Origin: Aromatoleum petrolei
Lineage (GTDB): Bacteria; Pseudomonadota; Gammaproteobacteria; Burkholderiales; Rhodocyclaceae
NCBI RefSeq assembly: GCF_017894385.1
Contig: NZ_CP059560.1
Coordinates: forward strand, 3,419,501 to 3,483,500
DNA: 64,000 nt
Reading direction: 5' to 3'
The translations under genes were made by a program, and so were the position numbers. How positions within the stretch are numbered: position 1 is the stretch's first letter; each line of letters starts with the position of its first letter. Under the pieces are notes generated by a model, which saw nothing but the letters and a program-made list of their open reading frames with translations, ran no database searches and was not told the origin of the DNA. Shown piece after piece: positions 8,150 to 16,204 of the stretch.

Positions 8150-8998
8150 TCAGTACTCGAAGAATCCGCGGCCGGTTTTGCGCCCCAGATAGCCGGCGGC
8201 GACCATTTCCTTGAGCAGCGGGGCGGGTCGATACTTCGGGTCGTCGAAGCCGCGGTAGAAGGATTCGATCACGGCCAGCAGGGTGTCGAGACCGATCAGG
8301 TCGGCCAGGGCCAGCGGGCCGATCGGATGGTTGCATCCGAGACGCATGCCGGCGTCGATGTCCTCGCGCGTCGCGAGACCTTCCTGCAGCGCGAAGATGG
8401 CCTCGTTGAGCATGGGCACCAGGATGCGGTTCACGGCGAAGCCAGGGCTGTTCCTTGCGGCGACCACTTGCTTGCCGATGGCCGCAACGAAGGCGCGGGT
8501 TGTTTCCAGCGTCGCGGCGCTGGTCTGCATGGCCGCGATGACCTCGACGAGGCCCATGACGGGCACCGGGTTGAAGAAATGGGTGCCGATGAAACGCTCG
8601 GGATGGGGCAGGGCCGCGGCGAGTTCGGTAACCGACAGGGAGGACGTGTTCGTCGCGACGATCGCGGTCGGGCGCGTCGCTTCGCCGGCCTGGCGCAGGA
8701 TCTTCTTCTTGAGTTCCAGGTTCTCGGTCGCGGCCTCAATGACGAAGTCGCAGTCGGCAAGCGCCGCATAGTCGGTCGTCACGCGGATGCGCGCGAGCGT
8801 TTCGCTGCGGGCGGCGTCGGATAGAGCCCCATTCTTCACCACGCGGGCGAGGCTGCCTTCGATTGCAGTAACGCCGCGACGCAGCGCCTCGTCCGAGACG
8901 TCCAGCATCACGACGGCCATGCCGCTGCTGGCGCAGACCTGCGCGATGCCGTTGCCCATGGTTCCGGCGCCAATGACGCCGACCGTGCTGAGTGTCAT
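8150..8998 (-). CDS. 3-hydroxyacyl-CoA (3-hydroxybutyryl-CoA) dehydrogenase
   Basis: A 282-residue enzyme that oxidises (S)-3-hydroxyacyl-CoA to 3-oxoacyl-CoA with NAD+. The N-terminal Rossmann motif is GVIGAGTMGNGIAQ; the catalytic region is ERFIGTHFFNPVP with His140; the C-terminal domain contains NSPGFAVNRILVPMLNEA and ends in YLGRKTGRGFFEY, as in Hbd/PaaH. It is the short monofunctional form, not fused to a hydratase. It follows the thiolase gene by 19 bp in the same direction, so the two form an operon covering the last two steps of beta-oxidation. The promoter region before the thiolase carries operator copy a of the island. Confidence 0.92.
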   Translation of the reverse strand: MTLSTVGVIGAGTMGNGIAQVCASSGMAVVMLDVSDEALRRGVTAIEGSLARVVKNGALSDAARSETLARIRVTTDYAALADCDFVIEAATENLELKKKILRQAGEATRPTAIVATNTSSLSVTELAAALPHPERFIGTHFFNPVPVMGLVEVIAAMQTSAATLETTRAFVAAIGKQVVAARNSPGFAVNRILVPMLNEAIFALQEGLATREDIDAGMRLGCNHPIGPLALADLIGLDTLLAVIESFYRGFDDPKYRPAPLLKEMVAAGYLGRKTGRGFFEY

Positions 8999-9017
8999 GT
9001 GTTTCTCCCGTTCAGTG

Positions 9018-10202
9018 TCAGGCGCGCTCGAAGATCGCGGCGATGCCCTGTCCGCCGCCGATGCACATCGTCGCGAGTGCGTAGCGGCCGCCGATGCGCT
9101 GCAGTTCGTAGATCGCCTTGGTCGCGATGATCGCGCCGGTCGCGCCGACCGGATGGCCGAGCGAGATCCCCGAGCCGTTCGGGTTGACTTTCGCGGGGTC
9201 GAAGCCGAGCTCGCGGGACACGGCGCAGGCCTGGGCGGCGAAGGCCTCGTTGGACTCGATCACGTCGAGATCCTCGACGCGCAGTCCGGTGCGCGCGAGC
9301 ACGTTCCTCGTCGCCGGGATCGGTCCGACGCCCATGTATTCGGGCTCGACGCCCGCATGCGCGTAGCCTACGAGGCGGGCGAGCGGCTGCAGGCCGTGTG
9401 TGCGCACCGCCTCGTCGCTGGCGAGTACCAGCGCTGCCGCGCCGTCGTTCAGGCCCGACGCGTTGCCGGCGGTGACGGTGCCGTCCTTCTGGAAGATCGC
9501 CTTCATTTTCGCGAGTTGTTCGGCGGTGACCTCGTTCCGGACGTGTTCGTCGACGGCGAACTGTACCGGCCCCTTGCGGGTCTGCAACTCGACGGGAACG
9601 ATCTGCGCGGCGAAGCGGCCTTCCGCGATTGCCCGTGCAGCGCGGCGCTGGCTTTCGAGAGCGAGTTCGTCCTGCGCCGAGCGCGAGATGCCGTAGCGCG
9701 CGGCGACGTTCTCCGCGGTCACGCCCATGTGGATGCGCTGCCAGGGATCGTGGAGGATGCCGTTCATGTAGTCGACGAGTGCGGTGTCGCCCATGCGCGC
9801 ACCCCAGCGCGCCGCGGGGACGAGGTAGGGGCCGCGGCTCATGGTCTCCGCGCCGCCGCCGATCGCGATCTCGGCGTCGCCGAGCAGGATCGCCTGCGCG
9901 GCCGAGATGACGGCCTGCAACGCCGAGCCGCACAGGCGATTGACGTTGAATGCAGGCACTTCCTTCGGTAGGCCCGCGTCCATCGCGGCGATCCGGCTCA
10001 AATAGGCGTCGCGCGGTTCGGTGGGGATGACGTTGCCCATGACGACATGACCGATGGCGTCGGGTGCGACACCGCTGCGTTCCAGCGCGGCGCGGACGAC
10101 GGTCGTTGCCAGCTGCGTCATGGGTACGTCCTTCAGGGCGCCGCCGTAGGTGCCGATTGCGGTGCGTGCCGCAGCGACAACGAAGATCTCGCGTTGGGTC
10201 AT
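9018..10202 (-). CDS. Acetyl-CoA acetyltransferase (thiolase II family)
   Basis: A 394-residue thiolase cleaving 3-oxoacyl-CoA with CoA to acetyl-CoA and a shortened acyl-CoA (or condensing two acetyl-CoA). The nucleophile is Cys91 in NVNRLCGSALQAV; the catalytic His is in NGSGISLGHPVGATG and the second Cys in MCIGGGQG. The start at 10202 (MTQREIFVVAAART) has a purine-rich GGAGGAGATG site just ahead. First gene of the minus-strand operon with hbd. The promoter about 64-93 bp upstream contains one of seven shared operators, so it is probably induced together with the rest of the catabolic island. BktB-like or PhaA-like specificity cannot be separated by eye. Confidence 0.93.
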   Translation of the reverse strand: MTQREIFVVAAARTAIGTYGGALKDVPMTQLATTVVRAALERSGVAPDAIGHVVMGNVIPTEPRDAYLSRIAAMDAGLPKEVPAFNVNRLCGSALQAVISAAQAILLGDAEIAIGGGAETMSRGPYLVPAARWGARMGDTALVDYMNGILHDPWQRIHMGVTAENVAARYGISRSAQDELALESQRRAARAIAEGRFAAQIVPVELQTRKGPVQFAVDEHVRNEVTAEQLAKMKAIFQKDGTVTAGNASGLNDGAAALVLASDEAVRTHGLQPLARLVGYAHAGVEPEYMGVGPIPATRNVLARTGLRVEDLDVIESNEAFAAQACAVSRELGFDPAKVNPNGSGISLGHPVGATGAIIATKAIYELQRIGGRYALATMCIGGGQGIAAIFERA

Positions 10203-10265
10203 TCCATCTCCTCCATACATTGACTCGGTTCAGCAGACATCTGCCTGCCGCCTCATTTGCCGTTG

Positions 10266-10295
10266 ATTGTAAAAGCAGGCTGGACGGCTTGTAAA
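10266..10295 (-). promoter_or_regulatory. Promoter with operator copy a (thiolase-hbd)
   Basis: On the minus strand TTTACA (10290-10295) and TACAAT (10266-10271) are separated by 18 bp and each match the sigma-70 boxes in 5 of 6 bases. The island operator lies at 10271-10291, right across this spacer (plus-strand arms AAAAGCAGG and ACGGCTTG around CTGG). A repressor bound here would block the promoter. The start codon at 10202 is 64 bp from the -10. Confidence 0.72.
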
Positions 10296-10410
10296 ACGTT
10301 TTCTGAATCTCGGGGGTAAAGGAGACTGACGAGGTGCGGAAGATCTGGCGTGTCGCGCGGTTCATGGTTGCGCGGGCGCGCTCGCGGGAAGTATCGGGAT
10401 GTTCGACAAG

Positions 10411-10432
10411 AGTTCGATAATGGGCTCGAACT
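10411..10432. repeat. 7-bp inverted repeat in the divergent intergenic region
   Basis: AGTTCGA (10411-10417) and TCGAACT (10426-10432) form a perfect inverted repeat with an 8-base spacer; TTCGA also occurs directly at 10402-10406. It lies midway between the thiolase and acyl-CoA synthetase starts. Different from the island operator, so it may be a site for a second regulator. Apart from this, the 535-bp gap holds operators a and b and no gene. Confidence 0.4.
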
Positions 10433-10562
10433 GCTGTGCCTGTATGGGTTTAGAGCCGGATCGAGACGTTCCGGGAGGAAGAGTTGGCACGCCGCGATCA
10501 AGAAAATTCGTTAATGAGTGCATTTGTGATTGTGCGCGCCGGGCATTTGACCGATACTAAAT

Positions 10563-10583
10563 AAAAGCCGGTTGGCCGGTTTT
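10563..10583 (+). promoter_or_regulatory. Island operator copy b (acyl-CoA synthetase operon)
   Basis: Imperfect inverted repeat with arms AAAAGCCGG (10563-10571) and CCGGTTTTG (10576-10584) around TTGG; the best dyad symmetry of the seven copies. It lies 155 bp before the start of the acyl-CoA synthetase gene. No confident -35/-10 pair was found beside it; TTGACC occurs at 10547-10552 without a matching -10. Confidence 0.7.
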
Positions 10584-10737
10584 GTTGATGGATGGCCGAA
10601 CCCCGTTTTCGGGCGGGTTGTGGAGAGTGTGGCGAAGGTTGTGCAGAGGCTTGTTCCCATCGCCCCTTCCGCTCGCGAACGGTGTCGGCGGGTCCTCCGT
10701 GAATGTGAGTTGCGACCGAAAGAGAAGAGGGTTTTCC

Positions 10738-12822
10738 ATGTCCCATCGCTTGTCCCCACTGCTGCAGCCCCGTTCGATCGCGATGATCGGGGCCAGCAAC
10801 AACGCGGCCCGCATCGGCGGCATGCCGCTCGACCTGCTCAAGCACTTCGGCTACGAGGGCCGGGTCTTTCCGGTGAATCCCAAGTACGAGGAGATCTTCG
10901 GCTACCCCTGTTATCCGGACATCGAGTCGGTGCCCGAAGCGCCAGAGCTCGTCGTGCTGGCGATCGGCGCGGCCGATGTCACGGCCATGCTGCGCCGTTG
11001 CCATGCGCGGGGGGCGCGCGCCGCGATCATCTACGCTGCCGGGTTTGCGGAAATGGGGGGCGAGGGCATCGCCTTGCAGGAGGAGCTCGAGCGCTTCGCG
11101 GCGGAGTCCGGCATGGTCGTTGCGGGCCCCAACTGCATGGGTTTCGCCAACCTCAATCTCAAGGCCTACACGGCTTTTGCGACGGTGTTCAAGAACGTGC
11201 CGGCGCAGACGGGGGGCGGTCGCGCGAGTCTCGTGACGCAGAGCGGCAACGTGTGCTCGGCCGTGTTCGCGCTGATGCGCCAGCTGGGTGTCGAGGTGAG
11301 CCACTTCATCAACACCGGCAACGAGGCGTGCCTGGAATATTCCGAGTACCTGGAGTTCCTCGCGCAGGACGACGAAACCGACTGCGTGGTGGGCTACATC
11401 GAGCAGCTGCGCGACGGGCGCCGCTTCGTCGATGCCGCGCTGGCCTTTGCCGAAGCCGACAAGCCGTTGATCCTGTACAAGGCGGGCGAGACGGAGAAAG
11501 GCTCGGAGGCGGTGCGTTCGCACACGTCGGCGCTGGCGGGCAATCTGGCGCTGTACAAGGCGGGGTTCCGTCAGCTGAACGTCATCCAGGGGCGGGACTT
11601 CGCGCAGATGGCGGACCTTGCCTGGCTGAGCGGCTTCCGCCACCGCGCGGGTGGCAAGCGGGTCGCGATCGTGACGCTCTCCGGTGCGCTCGGGGCGATC
11701 CTCGCGGACAAGTTCATCGCCGCCGGGCTCGATGTGCCGACGCTGCCCGCCGAGGTGCAGCAGGCCTTGCGCGATGGCATCCCCGACTACGGCATGGTGT
11801 CCAACCCGATCGACGTGACCGGGAACATCGTCAATGACCCGGCCTTTGTCCGCTCCGTGTTCGGCGCGCTCGCGAGCAGCGACGCGGTCGATACGGTCGT
11901 GATCTATGCGTCGGGGTCGCTCCTCGACCGCATGGCGGAGCCGCTCCTCGAGGTGTGCGCGCGTCATCCGCGCCTCTTCGTCGCGATCGATACCGGCAAG
12001 GCGACGTGCCGCGAGCGGCTGGCTGCGGGCGGGGTGCCGGTCTTCACGGACATCGGGCGCGCAGTGCAGGCGCTCGCGCCTTTCTGCCATTGGCTCGCCG
12101 GGCGCGACGGCGTGCGCCGCTGGGCGAAGCTGCGGCGCGAGACAACTTCCGCGCAGAAGGACTATGCGGTGGCGGGGCTCAACGAATACGAAACGAAGCG
12201 CCTGCTGGGCGAATTCGGGGTGCCGGCGGTCGCGGAAATGCCGGCGGGCGATGCCGATGCTGCGGCCAAGGCGGCAGCGCGCATCGGCTACCCGGTCGTG
12301 CTCAAGGTGCTGAGCGCGGACATCGCGCACAAGACGGAGGCGGGGGGCGTGCGGCTGAACCTCGCCGACGAAAGCCAAGTTCGCCAGGCTTTTGCCGAGA
12401 TCCTCGCGTCGGCGCGCAGCTATGCGCCGCAGGCCCGCATCGACGGCGTGCTCGTGCAAGCCATGTCGAAGGGCGTCGCAGAGCTCATCGCCGGGGTCAC
12501 GCACGATCCGGTGTTCGGGCCGGCCCTCACGGTCGGGCTGGGCGGGGTGCTGACGGAACTGTACTGCGACGTCAGCCATCGCCTGCTGCCGGTGGATGAG
12601 GCGATGGTCGGCGAGATGCTGGGCGAACTGAAGGCCTACCCGCTGCTCGACGGCTTCCGTGGTCGCCCGAAGGCGGACGTCGCAGCGGCTTGCGGGGCGA
12701 TCGCCGCGATCTCGCGCGCCTCGGCGGCGCTGGGTGCTGCCGCACAGGAAATCGAGATCAACCCGCTGCAGGTCGGGACGTCCGGCGCCGTGGCGATCGA
12801 CGCCCTGCTGCTCGCACCCTGA
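10738..12822 (+). CDS. NDP-forming acyl-CoA synthetase (acetate-CoA ligase, ADP-forming type)
   Basis: A 694-residue fused ligase activating a carboxylic acid to its CoA thioester with ATP giving ADP and phosphate. Domain order: CoA-binding Rossmann domain (PRSIAMIGASNNAARIGGMP, residues about 10-130), succinyl-CoA-ligase-like flavodoxin domain (about 150-450, with VAGPNCMGF and VTQSGNVCSA), and a C-terminal ATP-grasp domain (about 475-690, LNEYETKRLLGEFGVP, VVLKVLSADIAHKTEAGGV, EIEINPL). This is the single-chain form. It heads an operon with two acyl-CoA dehydrogenases and an SDR, so it likely activates a pathway intermediate rather than plain acetate (inference). ATG at 10738 follows AAGAGAAGAGGG. 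Operator b lies upstream. Confidence 0.88.
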   Translation: MSHRLSPLLQPRSIAMIGASNNAARIGGMPLDLLKHFGYEGRVFPVNPKYEEIFGYPCYPDIESVPEAPELVVLAIGAADVTAMLRRCHARGARAAIIYAAGFAEMGGEGIALQEELERFAAESGMVVAGPNCMGFANLNLKAYTAFATVFKNVPAQTGGGRASLVTQSGNVCSAVFALMRQLGVEVSHFINTGNEACLEYSEYLEFLAQDDETDCVVGYIEQLRDGRRFVDAALAFAEADKPLILYKAGETEKGSEAVRSHTSALAGNLALYKAGFRQLNVIQGRDFAQMADLAWLSGFRHRAGGKRVAIVTLSGALGAILADKFIAAGLDVPTLPAEVQQALRDGIPDYGMVSNPIDVTGNIVNDPAFVRSVFGALASSDAVDTVVIYASGSLLDRMAEPLLEVCARHPRLFVAIDTGKATCRERLAAGGVPVFTDIGRAVQALAPFCHWLAGRDGVRRWAKLRRETTSAQKDYAVAGLNEYETKRLLGEFGVPAVAEMPAGDADAAAKAAARIGYPVVLKVLSADIAHKTEAGGVRLNLADESQVRQAFAEILASARSYAPQARIDGVLVQAMSKGVAELIAGVTHDPVFGPALTVGLGGVLTELYCDVSHRLLPVDEAMVGEMLGELKAYPLLDGFRGRPKADVAAACGAIAAISRASAALGAAAQEIEINPLQVGTSGAVAIDALLLAP

Positions 12823-12863
12823 ACCACGCGCTCCAGTCCATCCGATTCGCGGAGAGTCCCTTC

Positions 12864-14033
12864 ATGTTGTTGTCCCTGACCGAACTGCAGGAAATGATTG
12901 AGTCGAGCGTGCTCGAATTTCTGGCTAACGAATACGATTTCATCAAGCGCGCGCGCAGCCTCGACGCCGACCACGGCGTTGCGCCGCAGGTGTGGCGGGC
13001 ATTCGCCGAAATGGGCTGGCTGGGATTGCCGCTGCCCGAAGCCGACGGCGGCATCGGCGGGCGCGCGATGGAGTGCGGCCTGCTGATGCGCGCCTTCGGC
13101 CGCCACCTCGTCGTCGAGCCCTACCTCAACGCGGTGCTGTGCGGCACGCGCCTGATCGCCGAAGCGGGGCGGGCGGAGCAGCGCGCGGAGTGGCTGCCCG
13201 AACTGGTCGAAGGGCGTCGCCGGGTCGTGCTTGCGCACGACGAGCGCGGTGTCGCGGATCCGTGGGCGCCACGCAACGCGCGTGCGCTCGAAGGGGGGAA
13301 TGGTTTCCGCATCGCCGGGGCGAAGTCGATCGTCGTCGGCGCGTCCGGCGCGAATGCGGTGCTGGTGTCCGCGCGTACCGAAACCGGAGGAGTCGCGCTC
13401 TTCCTGGTTCCGCTCGACGCCCCGGGCGTGACGGTTGAAGCGTGTCGCATGCTGGACGGCGCCCGCGCAGCGGACCTGCGCTTCGACGACGTGCAGGTCG
13501 ATCGCTCGGCGTTGTTGGGCGAACCGGCGGATGCGAGCGGTGTGCTGGGGCGAATCATCGCCGAGGCGATCGTCAGCGAGTGCTGGGAGGCCTGCGGCGC
13601 GATGAAGGCGGCGCTCGAGCAAACCGCGGAATACACGCAACAGCGGGTGCAGTTCGGCAAATCCATCAGCAGTTTCCAGGTGGTCCAGCACCGGCTCGCG
13701 GAGATGGCCGTGTGCTGCGAGGAGGCGCTGGCGGCATGCCAGCTCGCCGCGCTGAGCATCGAGCGCGACGCGGCGTCGGCGGTTGCCGCGGCGGCGATGG
13801 CGAAATCGAAGGTCGGGCGCGGTGCGCGCTTCGTTGCCCAGGAGGCGGTCCAACTGCACGGCGCGATGGGTGTGTCCGAGGAGCTGCCGATCGCCAGCTA
13901 CTTCCGCAAACTCCTTGCGTTCGCACAACGCTCCGGCGGCACCGCGTGGGCGGGGCAACGCTACGGTGAGCTGATGCTTTTGAGCGACGCGTGGCGGGAC
14001 AGCCGCACCCTCCCTTCCCTTGCCAGAGCCTGA
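12864..14033 (+). CDS. Acyl-CoA dehydrogenase, subunit-like partner 1
   Basis: A 389-residue flavoprotein of the acyl-CoA dehydrogenase family, forming a 2,3-double bond in an acyl-CoA. It has the N-terminal helical domain (FAEMGWLGLPLPEADGG), a reduced middle domain, and the C-terminal helices (QRVQFGKSISSFQVVQHRLAEM, VQLHGAMGVSEELP). The usual C-terminal catalytic Glu region (Y-E-G) is absent: the protein ends AFAQRSGGTAWAGQRYGEL. Together with the following homologous gene (11 bp gap) this is the arrangement of the heteromeric acyl-CoA dehydrogenases known from steroid side-chain and ring catabolism, where one subunit supplies FAD contacts and the other catalysis. The partner relation is inferred from adjacency. 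Third-party electron transfer would need ETF, not encoded here. Confidence 0.86.
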   Translation: MLLSLTELQEMIESSVLEFLANEYDFIKRARSLDADHGVAPQVWRAFAEMGWLGLPLPEADGGIGGRAMECGLLMRAFGRHLVVEPYLNAVLCGTRLIAEAGRAEQRAEWLPELVEGRRRVVLAHDERGVADPWAPRNARALEGGNGFRIAGAKSIVVGASGANAVLVSARTETGGVALFLVPLDAPGVTVEACRMLDGARAADLRFDDVQVDRSALLGEPADASGVLGRIIAEAIVSECWEACGAMKAALEQTAEYTQQRVQFGKSISSFQVVQHRLAEMAVCCEEALAACQLAALSIERDAASAVAAAAMAKSKVGRGARFVAQEAVQLHGAMGVSEELPIASYFRKLLAFAQRSGGTAWAGQRYGELMLLSDAWRDSRTLPSLARA

Positions 14034-14044
14034 AGGATCCTTCC

Positions 14045-15220
14045 ATGAACCTTGAACTGAGCCCCGCGGAGCAGGCATTCCGCGAACAAGTGCGCGCCTT
14101 CCTGCGCGACAACCTCACCGATGAGTTGCGACGCGGCCAACGTGAGACGAGCTCGATGTATCCCGAACCCGAAACCTCGGGGCCGTGGCAGCAGGCGCTG
14201 CAGCGCCAGGGCTGGCTGGTGCCGCTGTGGCCGCAGGAGTGGGCCGGCACCGGCTGGACCGCGGTCCAGCGTTTCATCTTCGAAACCGAATGCGCACTGG
14301 CCGGGGCGCCGCTCGTGCATCCGATGGGCGTGCGTCTGGTCGGACCGGTGATCCTGCGTTTCGGGACCGAGGAGCAGAAGCGCCGCTACCTGCCGCGCAT
14401 CCTGTCGGGCGAGGACTACTGGTGCCAGGGATTTTCCGAGCCCGGCGCGGGGTCCGATCTCGCCTCGCTGAAGATGCGCGCGGTGGCGGACGGTGAGGAC
14501 TACGTCCTGAACGGTTCGAAGATCTGGACCACCCACGCCCACCACGCGAACATGATGTTCGCGCTGGTGCGCACCAGCACCGAGGGCAAGCGCCAGGAGG
14601 GGATCAGCTTCCTGCTGATCGACATGAACACGCCGGGCATCGAGGTGCGGCCGATCGCAACCATTGGCGGCGACCATGACGTGAACGAGGTGTTCTTCAC
14701 CGACGTGCGCGTGCCGCAGGCGAATCGCATCGGGGCGGAAAACGCGGGCTGGGACTGCGCCAAGTACCTGCTCGAGTTCGAGCGCGGCGCGGGCATCTTC
14801 AGCGGCCGTCTGCGCTCGCAGCTGAAGCGCGTTAGAGACGCGATCGGCGAGCTCGAGGCCTCGGGTGTCGATGTGCGCGGCGACGGGCGCCTCGTCGCGC
14901 GCTTCGGCGAGGTCTGCGCCGATCTGGACTGCTTCGAGATGATGGAGCTGCGGATCATGGGCGCGCTGCAGCCGGGGCAGAGTCCGGGGCCGGTGTCGTC
15001 GATCCTGAAGCTGCGCGCGAGCCGCCTGAAGCAGGCGATCGCCGAACTGGGGGTCGAAGTGCTGGGCGGCGAGGCATTGCGCTGGCGGCGCGAGAGCGCG
15101 GGGGGCAGCGTGCTGCCGGTGCTCGTGCCCGATTACCTCAACAGCCGTGCCTACACGATCTTCGGCGGTGCCGCCGAAGTGCAGCTCGGCATCATCGCAA
15201 AATCGGTGGTCGGTGTCTGA
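14045..15220 (+). CDS. Acyl-CoA dehydrogenase, subunit-like partner 2
   Basis: A 391-residue acyl-CoA dehydrogenase. Visible are the opening LSPAEQAFREQVRAFLRDNL, the middle-domain FAD segment CQGFSEPGAGSDLASL, KIWTTHAHHANMMF, and the C-terminus AYTIFGGAAEVQLGIIAK. The position that is the catalytic Glu in medium-chain enzymes is Gly in IFGG, as in the large FadE-type enzymes that use another base or a partner chain. Start ATG 14045 follows AAGGATCCTTCC closely after the stop of partner 1. Substrate is probably a ring-bearing or branched acyl-CoA made by the synthetase upstream (inference). Confidence 0.88.
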   Translation: MNLELSPAEQAFREQVRAFLRDNLTDELRRGQRETSSMYPEPETSGPWQQALQRQGWLVPLWPQEWAGTGWTAVQRFIFETECALAGAPLVHPMGVRLVGPVILRFGTEEQKRRYLPRILSGEDYWCQGFSEPGAGSDLASLKMRAVADGEDYVLNGSKIWTTHAHHANMMFALVRTSTEGKRQEGISFLLIDMNTPGIEVRPIATIGGDHDVNEVFFTDVRVPQANRIGAENAGWDCAKYLLEFERGAGIFSGRLRSQLKRVRDAIGELEASGVDVRGDGRLVARFGEVCADLDCFEMMELRIMGALQPGQSPGPVSSILKLRASRLKQAIAELGVEVLGGEALRWRRESAGGSVLPVLVPDYLNSRAYTIFGGAAEVQLGIIAKSVVGV

Positions 15221-15246
15221 ATGCGCCACCGGGACGGGAGATCGAC

Positions 15247-16065
15247 ATGAAGAGACTGGCAGGGAAGCGGGCAGTCATCCTCGGTGCGGCGGGTCGCGAC
15301 AACATGGCGCAGCGCATCGCGACGCGATTCGCCGCGGAGGGCGCCACGTTGCTCGTCGCGGGGCGTCACGCTGACGAACTCGAACGCTTCGCGGCGGAGA
15401 TCGGCGGCCATGCACAGCTCTGCGACATCACGCGGCGCGAAGATTGCGTCGCGCTGGTGCAGGCTGCGACAGAGAAACTCGGCGGCATCGACATTGCCCT
15501 GAATGCGACCGGCTGGGGGCTGCTGAAGCCTTTCGAACTCACCACCGAGGATGAGCTGCGCCGCATGACGGATCTGCAGTTCATCGGCCCGTTCCTGTTC
15601 TTTCAGGCGATGATCGGGGCGATGGCCGACGGCGGCAGCCTGATCCAGATCTCGTCTGCGACGGCGACGATCATGCTCGAGGATCACGCGGCGTACATGG
15701 GCACGAAGGCCGGCTTCGACCACGTGATGCGCTCCCTCGCGAACGAGTATGGGGTGCGCGGTATCCGCGCGAATTCGATCTCGCCGGGCCTTACGGATAC
15801 GCCGATGGCCGCGCGCGCCAAGGCGGTTCCGGGCATCTTCGAGACCTATCGCAGCTGCTACCCGCTGGGGCGCTTCGGCACGCCGGAGGACATCGCTGCC
15901 GCGGCCGTGTGGCTGGCGAGCGACGAATGCTTCATGACCGGGCAGAACCTGCAGGTCAACGGTGGCCTCACGCTGCGGCGGAATCCGACCAATGCGGAGT
16001 TCGACGCCGCCTCGATCAGTGCGACGGGCAAGCCGCGTCCGCGGTCCTGGCTGAAAACCGCGTGA
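15247..16065 (+). CDS. Short-chain dehydrogenase/reductase
   Basis: A 272-residue SDR. The nucleotide-binding segment is AVILGAAGRDNMAQRIA, an atypical form in which the usual TGxxxGIG is replaced by GAAGRDNMA, like the enoyl-reductase-type SDRs. The structural motif is LNATGWG in place of NNAG. Catalytic residues are Ser in QISSATATI and Tyr/Lys in YMGTK. The C-terminus has SPGLTDTPMA and the GQNLQVNGG segment. Last gene of the operon starting at the acyl-CoA synthetase; ATG at 15247 follows GGGACGGGAGATCGAC. It may act as a hydroxyacyl-CoA dehydrogenase or alcohol dehydrogenase on a pathway intermediate; the substrate is unknown. Confidence 0.87.
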   Translation: MKRLAGKRAVILGAAGRDNMAQRIATRFAAEGATLLVAGRHADELERFAAEIGGHAQLCDITRREDCVALVQAATEKLGGIDIALNATGWGLLKPFELTTEDELRRMTDLQFIGPFLFFQAMIGAMADGGSLIQISSATATIMLEDHAAYMGTKAGFDHVMRSLANEYGVRGIRANSISPGLTDTPMAARAKAVPGIFETYRSCYPLGRFGTPEDIAAAAVWLASDECFMTGQNLQVNGGLTLRRNPTNAEFDAASISATGKPRPRSWLKTA

Positions 16066-16127
16066 GCCGGCAGCCGGACTTTTGCAGATGATGTCGTTTC
16101 CGGGCATTAGTTGTACCAACCCAAGAA

Positions 16128-16148
16128 AAAAGCCGGCCGGACTGTACT
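16128..16148 (+). promoter_or_regulatory. Island operator copy c (flavoprotein operon)
   Basis: Arms AAAAGCCGG and ACTGTACT around CCGG; the right arm differs from the consensus ACGGTTTT at two positions, the weakest right arm on this strand. It lies 57 bp before the flavoprotein dehydrogenase start, the same distance as copies e and g from their genes. No clear sigma-70 pair was read. Confidence 0.6.
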
Positions 16149-16204
16149 TATCGTTCGGAAAAAGAGCCTCAAATTCGATAATTCCTCATCAGAGGGGACG
16201 ATTG

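Noticed and set aside
10293-10302. Palindrome AAAACGTTTT near operator a
   Set aside because: Short and AT-rich next to the -35 of the thiolase promoter; not repeated at the other operators, so not treated as a separate site.
10498-12579. 693-codon minus-strand open frame opposite the acyl-CoA synthetase
   Set aside because: Antisense to a gene with full domain support; begins and ends without ribosome site or promoter.
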